A DNA stretch of 40,816 bases from Burkholderiaceae bacterium (GTDB lineage Bacteria > Pseudomonadota > Gammaproteobacteria > Burkholderiales > Burkholderiaceae_C): positions 1 through 40,816 of the forward strand of contig JAEUOY010000038.1 of NCBI GenBank assembly GCA_016790515.1. Direction: 5' to 3'. This document shows positions 34,588 to 40,816 of this stretch, one piece after another. Within the stretch, counting starts at the first letter, position 1. Each line of letters starts with the position of its first letter. The position numbers and the translations under genes are program-made. The notes beneath the pieces were generated by a model that saw only the letters and a program-made list of their open reading frames with translations, did not search any database and was not told the DNA's origin.

Positions 34588-35757
34588 TCAGGCCGCGCGC
34601 AGGCAGTCGACGATCTGCAGGCGCGCGGCTCGCCAGGCGGGAATGAAGCCGCCGACCACGCCCATCGCCAGCGCGAACCCCATCGTCTGCGCCGCGATGG
34701 CCGGCGTCAGCACGAAGCGGAAGGCCAGCTCGGCGAAGGTCTGGAAGTTGGTCGTCGACACGTCCACCGCCTGCATGCCGCTGGCCGCCGCGAGGCCGAC
34801 CACGCCGCCCAGCACGGCCAGCAGCAGCGATTCGGCCAGGAAGGCGCTGAGCACCGCGCCGCGGCGGAAGCCCAGAGCCCGCAGCGTGCCGATCTCGCCG
34901 GTGCGCTGCGCCACCGCGGCGAACATCGTGATCATCGCGCCGACCACCGCGCCGATCGAGAAGATCACGGCCAGGCTCAGGCCCAGGATGTTGATGAAGG
35001 TCGCCAGCGCCTCGCTCTGCTCGGCATAGAAGCGGATCTCGGGCTTGGCTTCCAGCGCCAGCCGCGGGTCGCCTTCGATCAGCGCCTTGGTGGCCTCGAA
35101 GCGCACGGGGTCGGCCAGCCGGAACACGACGATCGAATACGCATTGCGGCGAAAGGCCTGCAGCATCTGCTCGGCGTCGCCCCAGACCTCCGAATCGAAG
35201 CCGCTGCGGCCCGAGTCGTAGCGGCCGACGATTTGCCAGTCGCGCCCGGCAAAGCGCAGGCTGGCGCCGATCTCGACACCGGCAAAGCCGGCCGCGGTGG
35301 CCTGGCCGACGACGATCTCGCTGGTGCCGGGCCGGAACATCCGGCCCTCGACGATCTTCACGCCCGGCCGCAGCTGCAGCCCCAGCCCGGAGGTGCCGCG
35401 CACCGTCACGTTGCTGGCCTTGCCGTTGCTGCGCTTGGGCAGGTTGATCAGCACCACCGGCTCGGCGCTGACCAGCGGCCGGCCCAGCGCGTCGGTGGCG
35501 ATGCCCGGCAACGTGGCCAGGATCGCCGCCTGACCGCGTTCGATGCCGCTGTTGATCTCGGCGCCGGCGCCCTTGCGCAGCACCATCACGTTGTCGGGCT
35601 GGCCGGTGGCCACCAGCGTCGAGCGGATGCCCTCGCTCATCATCAGCACGGTGGCGAAGACATAGACCACCAGCGCCATGCCGCCGGCCGTCAGCCCCGT
35701 GGTGACGCGCCGCACCCACAGGTTGCGGGCGATGTAGGCGAACGGCACCGCGCGCAT
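34588..35757 (-). CDS. ABC transporter permease (FtsX/MacB type), second copy
   Basis: A 389-residue protein with one N-terminal membrane segment, a large periplasmic domain (about 40-260) and three C-terminal membrane segments, the layout of FtsX/MacB permeases. TGEIGTLRALGFRRG between the second and third segments is the conserved cytoplasmic coupling motif. It is the last gene of the exporter operon, 6 bases after the other permease; the two probably form a heterodimer with the ATPase. Substrate unknown. Confidence 0.9.
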   Translation of the reverse strand: MRAVPFAYIARNLWVRRVTTGLTAGGMALVVYVFATVLMMSEGIRSTLVATGQPDNVMVLRKGAGAEINSGIERGQAAILATLPGIATDALGRPLVSAEPVVLINLPKRSNGKASNVTVRGTSGLGLQLRPGVKIVEGRMFRPGTSEIVVGQATAAGFAGVEIGASLRFAGRDWQIVGRYDSGRSGFDSEVWGDAEQMLQAFRRNAYSIVVFRLADPVRFEATKALIEGDPRLALEAKPEIRFYAEQSEALATFINILGLSLAVIFSIGAVVGAMITMFAAVAQRTGEIGTLRALGFRRGAVLSAFLAESLLLAVLGGVVGLAAASGMQAVDVSTTNFQTFAELAFRFVLTPAIAAQTMGFALAMGVVGGFIPAWRAARLQIVDCLRAA

Positions 35758-35763
35758 GGCGAT

Positions 35764-36921
35764 TCAGCCGACGTGCCGCAGTCCGGCGACGATGTCGATG
35801 CGGCTCATCCGCCAGGCCGGCCAGGCGGCGGCCACCGCGCCGACGACCAGCGCGGCCAGCAGCTGCAGCGCCGTCGTCAGCCCCGAGACCTGGAAGATCG
35901 GGAACAGCGTGCCCGCCGCGCTGCGGAACGCCGCGGCCAGCGGAAAGGTCAGCGCCAGCCCGGCCCCGCCGCCGATCGCCGCGATCAGCAGACTCTCGCC
36001 GAACAGCAGCCGCACGACGAAGCCCGGCGAGAAGCCCAGCGCCTTCAGCGTCGCGTACTCGGCCAGCCGCTCGCGGGCGGTCATCGTCATCGTGTTGGCC
36101 ATCACCGCCATGATGATGATCACGATGATGAAGCTCACCGCCTGCACCGCCGTCAGGATCGCCTCGCTCATCGCGACGAAGCTGAGCTGGAACGCGGCCT
36201 CGGTCTCGGTCAGCGTCTCGGCCAGCGAGTTGGCGAACAGCTGGTCGACCCGCTGGCTGACCTGCGCGGCGTTGTTCGGCTCGTCGATGCCGAGCACGTA
36301 GACGCCGACCTGGTCGGCGCGGCCCTTGAAGCGCTGGCGGATCGACTCGTTGAGGTAGTTCCAGTGCATCAGCAGCTGGCTCTCGTCGGTCTTGGCGTCG
36401 GCGCCGTCCCAGATGCCGCGCAGCGTGAAGGTCCAGGTGCCGGGGTAGATCGTGCCGCGCAGCGGGATCTGGTCGCCGATCTTCCAGCCGAACTTCTCGG
36501 CGAGCTGGCGGCCGACCAGCGCGCCCTGGCGGTCGCGGAAGAAGGCCAGCTTCTCCTCGTCGCTGAGCCGGTACTCGGGGTACAGCGCCAGGTAGCTGGG
36601 CGGGTCGACCGCGAACTGCGGGAAGAAGTTGCGCTCGGTGATGTAGACGCCGCCGAACCAGTTGGCCCAGCTGACCTGGCGCACGCCCTCGACGGCGCGC
36701 AGTCGCTGCGCGTAGTTCAGCGGCAGCGCGAAGGTCAACGAGATGTTGCTGCGCGTCACCAGCCGGGTGCTGCTGCTGGCCTCGACACCGGCATGCCAGG
36801 CGTCGACGATGGTGCGCAGCAGGCCGAAGGCGCAGATCGCGACCACCAGCCCGACCATCGTCAGCGCGGTGCGCAGCTTGTGGCGGAACGCGTTCTTCAG
36901 CAGCAGCCGAAATACGAACAT
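35764..36921 (-). CDS. ABC transporter permease (FtsX/MacB type), first copy
   Basis: A 385-residue protein with the same four-segment layout as its neighbour: a membrane segment at about 15-35, a periplasmic domain, and three segments in the C-terminal third with [19 protein letters not shown] as the coupling motif. ATG 36921 starts 6 bases after the ATPase stop. It works with the ATPase and the HlyD-type adaptor, a DevBCA/MacAB-like arrangement that exports lipids, peptides or drugs to the periplasm or outside. Confidence 0.9.
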   Translation of the reverse strand: MFVFRLLLKNAFRHKLRTALTMVGLVVAICAFGLLRTIVDAWHAGVEASSSTRLVTRSNISLTFALPLNYAQRLRAVEGVRQVSWANWFGGVYITERNFFPQFAVDPPSYLALYPEYRLSDEEKLAFFRDRQGALVGRQLAEKFGWKIGDQIPLRGTIYPGTWTFTLRGIWDGADAKTDESQLLMHWNYLNESIRQRFKGRADQVGVYVLGIDEPNNAAQVSQRVDQLFANSLAETLTETEAAFQLSFVAMSEAILTAVQAVSFIIVIIIMAVMANTMTMTARERLAEYATLKALGFSPGFVVRLLFGESLLIAAIGGGAGLALTFPLAAAFRSAAGTLFPIFQVSGLTTALQLLAALVVGAVAAAWPAWRMSRIDIVAGLRHVG

Positions 36922-36927
36922 GGCGCT

Positions 36928-37623
36928 TCAGTGTGCTGCCGGTGCTTCATCGACCAGCACACCCTTTTCCAGGTGCACCATGCGGCCGGCGCGCGCGGCG
37001 GCCTTCGGGTCGTGGGTCACCATCACGATGGTCTTGCCCAGCTCGTGCACCAGCTGGTCGAGCAGCCCCAGCACCTCCTCGCCGGTGGCGCGGTCCAGGT
37101 CGCCGGTGGGCTCGTCGGCGACGATCAGCAGCGGGTCGGTCACCAGCGCGCGGGCGATCGCCACCCGCTGCTGCTGGCCGCCGGACAGCTCGCTGGGAAA
37201 GTGGTCGGCGCGGTCGCTCAGGCCGACCAGGTCCAGCACCCGGGCCACGCGCTCGCGCCGTTCGCGCGACGACAGGCCGGTCAGCAGCAGCGGCAGCTCG
37301 ACGTTGTCGAAGGCCGAGAGCACCGGCAGCAGGTTGTAGAACTGAAAGATGAAGCCGACGTTCGCGGCGCGCCAGTCGGCCAGTTCGCCTTCGGACAGGC
37401 GCGAGATGTCGACGCCGCCGATCGCGATGGTGCCGGCACTCGGCTTGTCGATGCCGGCGATCAGGTTCAGCAGCGTGCTCTTGCCGGAGCCGCTGGGGCC
37501 CATCAGCGCGACGAATTCACCCTCCGTCACCTCCAGGTCCAGGCCGACCAGCACGGGGATCGCCTGGCCGCCGCGCAGGTAGGCCTTGCTGAGGCCGCGG
37601 ATGGCGATGAGGGGCGCCGTCAC
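36928..37623 (-). CDS. ABC transporter ATP-binding protein (LolD/MacB-N type)
   Basis: A 231-residue ATPase: Walker [10 protein letters not shown] (42-50), Q-loop Gln94, signature LSGGQQQR (146-153), Walker [14 protein letters not shown] (165-177) and a VTHD switch His. The TGDLD and LSGGQQQR wording is typical of the LolD/MacB exporter ATPases. The start is GTG 37623, overlapping the adaptor stop as GTGA, so translation is coupled. Confidence 0.94.
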   Translation of the reverse strand: MTAPLIAIRGLSKAYLRGGQAIPVLVGLDLEVTEGEFVALMGPSGSGKSTLLNLIAGIDKPSAGTIAIGGVDISRLSEGELADWRAANVGFIFQFYNLLPVLSAFDNVELPLLLTGLSSRERRERVARVLDLVGLSDRADHFPSELSGGQQQRVAIARALVTDPLLIVADEPTGDLDRATGEEVLGLLDQLVHELGKTIVMVTHDPKAAARAGRMVHLEKGVLVDEAPAAH

Positions 37624-38900
37624 TTCGCGGCCACCACCACTTGCGAGCCTGCCTTCAGCGTGTCCGCCGGGCTCAGCACCACCCGCTCGCCGGATTTCAG
37701 GCCGCCGCCGGCCAGCTCCTGCAGGTCGCCGATCTTGCGGCCCGGCGTCACCGCCACCGCCTCGACCGTCTCGCCGGCCAGGCGGAAGACCACGGGCTTG
37801 CCCTCGCGCTGGACGATCGCCTTCGGGTTGACCGCAATCACCGGCTGCTGGTCGGCGGCCGTCGCCGGCCGCGACAGGAAGCTGACCTTCGCGCTCATCT
37901 CCGGCAGGATGCGCGGATCGAGCGACTCGAAGCGGATCTTGGTCATCACCGTCGCCTTGGCGCGGTCGACCGTCGGCACGATGCGCGCGACGCTGCCGCG
38001 AAAGCGCGCGTCGGGCAGCGCGTCGAGCGTGATCTCGACCGGTTGGTCGGGCTTGATGCGCGCGACGTTGCTCTCCGAGACATCGGCCTCGACCTCCAGC
38101 GTCGCCATGTCGGCCATCGTCACCACCGCGCCCGAGGTGCCGCTGGCGCTCGAGAACGGCGTGATCATGTCGCCGACGTTGGCGTTCTTGACCAGCACCA
38201 CGCCGTCGAAGGGCGCGCGGATCTCGGTGTTGGCCTGGTTCACCTGCTGCACCTGCACCTGGGCCTGGCTCTGGGCGATCGCCGCCTTGGCGCTGGCAAT
38301 GGCGGCCTGCTGCCAGCCCAGGGTCGATCGCGCCACTGCCGCCCGGCGCTCGGCCGCGTCCACCGCCTGCGGCGAGATGAATCCCTGCGCCCGCAGCTCC
38401 TGCTGGCGTTTCAGTTCGATCTCGGCATTGGCCAGTTCAGCCCGGGCCTGACCCATCGCCGCCTCGGCCTGCACTTTCGCCGCCTGGCTCTGGGCCACGC
38501 CGGCCTCTGCGGCAGCGATCGCAGCCTGCACGTCGCTGGCATCGAGCCGGCCGATCAACTCGCCCTGCTTGACGACGCTGCCCTCGCGCACCCGCAATTC
38601 GACCAGCCGCCCGGTGCCCTTGCTGGCGACCGCGGCCCGGCGCTGCGCGACCACGTAGCCCGACGCGGTCAGGTCGGCGTACTGCTGCGACGGGTAGGCC
38701 GCCAGCACCGAGGCCACCTGCACCGGCGTCTTGCGCGGCACCAACGCCAGCGCGCCGGCGCCGGCCAGCAGCAGCGCGCCCAGCAGCCAGGGCCAAAGAC
38801 GGCGGCGCCGCTTCAGCGGCGCGGCGCTGCGGTCGATGCGCAGGCTCGACAGCGAGCGAGGCTCGGAAGGAGGACGGGGAACTTCGGGCGCGTCGGCCAT
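37620..38900 (-). CDS. HlyD/MacA-type periplasmic adaptor of an ABC exporter
   Basis: A 426-residue membrane-fusion protein. A basic stretch precedes one membrane segment (about 36-55, WPWLLGALLLAGAGALAL), followed by a split lipoyl domain (RLVELRVREGSVVKQGELI and IRAPFDGVVLVKN) around a long Ala/Gln-rich coiled coil, then beta-barrel regions. It links the inner-membrane permeases to an outer-membrane channel, which is not encoded here. ATG 38900 is used; ATG 38948 would add 16 residues. First gene of the four-gene exporter operon. Confidence 0.9.
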   Translation of the reverse strand: MADAPEVPRPPSEPRSLSSLRIDRSAAPLKRRRRLWPWLLGALLLAGAGALALVPRKTPVQVASVLAAYPSQQYADLTASGYVVAQRRAAVASKGTGRLVELRVREGSVVKQGELIGRLDASDVQAAIAAAEAGVAQSQAAKVQAEAAMGQARAELANAEIELKRQQELRAQGFISPQAVDAAERRAAVARSTLGWQQAAIASAKAAIAQSQAQVQVQQVNQANTEIRAPFDGVVLVKNANVGDMITPFSSASGTSGAVVTMADMATLEVEADVSESNVARIKPDQPVEITLDALPDARFRGSVARIVPTVDRAKATVMTKIRFESLDPRILPEMSAKVSFLSRPATAADQQPVIAVNPKAIVQREGKPVVFRLAGETVEAVAVTPGRKIGDLQELAGGGLKSGERVVLSPADTLKAGSQVVVAAK

Positions 38901-38999
38901 GGGAAAGCGGGCGGGAGCCAGGGCTGGAAAGTGCGGCAAGCATGCCATGCGCGGGCCACCGTCGCGCTGACGGGACGGCGGGCCGCCTGCGACCGGGTG

Positions 39000-39812
39000 T
39001 CAGGCGCGGCGCCAGATCGTCTTGCGGGCGAAGCGGCCCCAGGGCGCGCCGCTGTGCAGCGCGGCGATGAAGGCGGTGCGGTCCTCGATCCAGGTGCCGC
39101 CCAGCGCGGTGACGCCACGCTCGAACAGCGGCTCGGGCAGGCAGCCGGCGCCCGGGCCGATCATCACCACCGCTTTGGCCCGGCGGCAGTGCGCCAGCAC
39201 CGTATCGAGCGTGTCGTTGAGCAGCACGGTGCTGGTCATCAGCACCTTGTCGCAGGTCTGCAGCGCGGCCGGGTCCAGCGTGACCTCGAAGCCGGGATGG
39301 CTGCCGGCCAGGTCGGCGCGCAGTTCGACCACCGTCAGCCTGGCGCCATGCTCGGTCACCGGTTTCACCAGCGGCGGAAAGAAGCCGACCATGCCGATCT
39401 GCTCGCCGGGCTGCGGGTCGAGGCCGCCGATCGAGTCGGTGGCGTCGGGCGGCACCCGGCCGTCGCGGTCGAACAGGTGGCGGCTTAGCGCGTTGACCGC
39501 GGCAAATCCCAGCGTGCGCTCTGCGCCGGCGCCGTCGCGCCAGCGGCGGGCCAGCGCCAGTGCATCGCTGCCGACCAGGGCCTGGCCGTCGACGCCGGCC
39601 AGGGCTGCCAACGTGTCGTCGAGCAGCACGTAGCTCAGGCCCAGCGCGCCGCTGTCGAGTTCGACGGCGCCGAACTCGCCGTCCTTGGCGCCGGTCCAGG
39701 GCATGGGGGGCAGGTGCACGGCGCGAATCCGCGGCGCCAGGACGGGGCCCAGGCGGGTTTCGATCAGGTCGATCAGGTCGGCGGCGACGGTGTGGGCAGG
39801 CATGGGGCGCAT
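39000..39812 (-). CDS. DUF364/DUF4213-type protein (putative heavy-metal chelation family)
   Basis: A 270-residue soluble protein. The N-terminal half (GAVELDSGALGLSYVL, ALARRWRDGAGAERTLGFAAVNALSRH, broadly the DUF4213 region) and the C-terminal half (GMVGFFPPLV, VMIGPGAGCLPEPLFERGVTALGGT, the DUF364 region) match proteins annotated as putative heavy-metal chelation proteins. The real activity is unknown. Start could be ATG 39812 or ATG 39803; neither has a strong ribosome site. It stands alone between the exporter operon and htpG. Confidence 0.75.
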   Translation of the reverse strand: MRPMPAHTVAADLIDLIETRLGPVLAPRIRAVHLPPMPWTGAKDGEFGAVELDSGALGLSYVLLDDTLAALAGVDGQALVGSDALALARRWRDGAGAERTLGFAAVNALSRHLFDRDGRVPPDATDSIGGLDPQPGEQIGMVGFFPPLVKPVTEHGARLTVVELRADLAGSHPGFEVTLDPAALQTCDKVLMTSTVLLNDTLDTVLAHCRRAKAVVMIGPGAGCLPEPLFERGVTALGGTWIEDRTAFIAALHSGAPWGRFARKTIWRRA

Positions 39813-39968
39813 GATGCCCAATCTGCAGTGCCGGCGGATTGCGTCGCATCAGGCCCCGCCGGCGCCACCGCGGCGCGGACTTGAAATGCGCCAGCCCGGC
39901 CCAACATCCCGCTCGCCAGCCGGTTCCAGCCGGCACCTGTCGCCCATCCGACCACCCGAGACCCGCTC

Positions 39969-40816
39969 ATGACCAAGCAAACCCACGCCTTCCAGGCCGA
40001 AGTCAAGCAGATCCTGCACCTCGTCACCCACTCGCTGTACTCGAACAAGGAGATCTTCCTGCGCGAACTGGTGTCCAACGCGTCGGACGCCTGCGACAAG
40101 CTGCGCTTCGAGGCGCTGGACGACAACGCGCTGTACGAGAACCAGCCCAACCTCGAGATCCGCGTGCTGTTCGACGCCGACGCGAAGACGATCACGGTCC
40201 GCGACAACGGCATCGGCATGAGCGCCGAGGAGGCTGCCTCGCACCTGGGCACCATCGCCAAGAGCGGCACCCGCGAGTTCATGGCCCGGCTCGAAGGCGA
40301 CCAGAAGAAGGACGCCAACCTGATCGGCCAGTTCGGCGTCGGCTTCTACTCGGGCTTCATCGTCGCCGACCGCATCACCGTCGAGACCCGCCGCGCCGGC
40401 CTGCCCGAGACCGAGGGCGTTCGCTGGAGCAGCGACGGCACCGGCGAGTACGAGCTCGAGACGATCACCCGCCCGACCCGCGGCACCGACGTGATCCTGC
40501 ACCTGCGCGGCGACGAGGCCGAGTTCCTGTCGACCTGGAAGCTCAAGTCGATCATCGGCAAGTATTCCGACCACATCTCGCTGCCGATCCTGATGCAGAA
40601 GGAGGAGTGGGACAAGGACGCCTCCAAGCAGGTCAAGAAGGACGAGTGGGAGACGGTCAACAAGGCCGCCGCGCTGTGGGCACGCAGCAAGAGCGAGATC
40701 ACCGACAGCGAGTACCAGGAGTTCTACAAGCAGATCAGCTACGACAGCGAGGCGCCGCTGGCCTACACCCACAACCGGGTCGAGGGCCGCAGCGAGTACA
40801 CCCAGCTGCTCTACAT
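39969..40816 (+). CDS. htpG: Hsp90-family chaperone HtpG (5' part, runs off the window)
   Basis: The first 282 residues of HtpG, about 45% of the usual length near 630. The N-terminal ATPase domain is intact: [23 protein letters not shown], the lid AKSGTREF and [15 protein letters not shown], then the start of the middle domain with [13 protein letters not shown]. It is a cytosolic ATP-dependent chaperone. ATG 39969 matches the conserved N-terminus. No heat-shock promoter could be recognised in the 150 bases upstream. Truncated by the window end only. Confidence 0.98.
   Translation, partial: MTKQTHAFQAEVKQILHLVTHSLYSNKEIFLRELVSNASDACDKLRFEALDDNALYENQPNLEIRVLFDADAKTITVRDNGIGMSAEEAASHLGTIAKSGTREFMARLEGDQKKDANLIGQFGVGFYSGFIVADRITVETRRAGLPETEGVRWSSDGTGEYELETITRPTRGTDVILHLRGDEAEFLSTWKLKSIIGKYSDHISLPILMQKEEWDKDASKQVKKDEWETVNKAAALWARSKSEITDSEYQEFYKQISYDSEAPLAYTHNRVEGRSEYTQLLY

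Noticed and set aside
35233-38451. 1072-codon plus-strand open frame opposite the ABC exporter operon
   Set aside because: Antisense shadow of four well-supported genes; the translation is His/Gln/Arg/Ala-rich and low complexity.
1-40816. CRISPR arrays, tRNA or rRNA genes
   Set aside because: No regularly spaced direct repeats and no recognisable RNA gene signatures were seen on either strand.

Overview
The window looks like a GC-rich betaproteobacterial chromosome, most likely order Burkholderiales. The reasons are the high GC, dense codon-biased frames, a set of exosortase A (XrtA/PEP-CTERM)-associated accessory genes, a form II CO-dehydrogenase-like pair and htpG. I could not run a search, so taxonomy is inference. 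No rRNA, tRNA or CRISPR array was seen.

Region by region. (1) 1-0.6 kb: decayed IS1634-like transposase. (2) 0.9-13 kb: exopolysaccharide (EPS) genes: GT-C membrane glycosyltransferase, asparagine-synthase-like protein lacking the glutaminase Cys, GT4, GT2, Wzx-type flippase, ExoV/CsaB-like pyruvyl transferase, PIG-L deacetylase with an extra N-terminal domain, FkbM methyltransferase. (3) 13.3-25.1 kb, minus strand: a probable nine-gene operon read 25.1 to 13.3 kb: carrier protein, EctB-type diaminobutyrate aminotransferase, NRPS (partial C, A, T, C), DegT-type aminotransferase, second carrier protein, a fused pair of exosortase-A-associated hydrolases, CelD/FemAB-like acyltransferase, TPR lipoprotein-like exported protein, GT2. 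(4) 25.4-31.7 kb: exosortase-A-associated AMP ligase behind a candidate sigma-54 promoter, UDP-glucuronate epimerase, UDP-glucose dehydrogenase, exosortase-A-associated PLP decarboxylase, and an unrecognised exported Gly-rich protein with a C-terminal membrane anchor. (5) 31.7-40.8 kb: ordinary chromosome: CO/xanthine-dehydrogenase-type S and L subunits, an HlyD-ABC-FtsX exporter operon, a DUF364-type protein and the start of htpG.

How it fits together. The EPS genes supply nucleotide sugars (UDP-glucuronate and its epimer), assemble and flip a repeat unit, and decorate it (pyruvyl, deacetyl, methyl, acyl). The striking part is region 3/4. The aminotransferase next to the NRPS should make L-2,4-diaminobutyrate (Dab), and the binding-pocket residues I read from the NRPS adenylation domain (D-I-W-E-M-T-A-D-D-K) are almost the Dab code I remember from syringomycin-type modules. 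So the operon appears to make Dab and load it on a carrier. It does so among the ligase, decarboxylase, carrier-protein and hydrolase families that always travel with exosortase A and whose product is unknown. I infer a Dab-based modification or small molecule attached to, or made alongside, the EPS. The exosortase itself, PrsK/PrsR and any PEP-CTERM substrate are not in the window.
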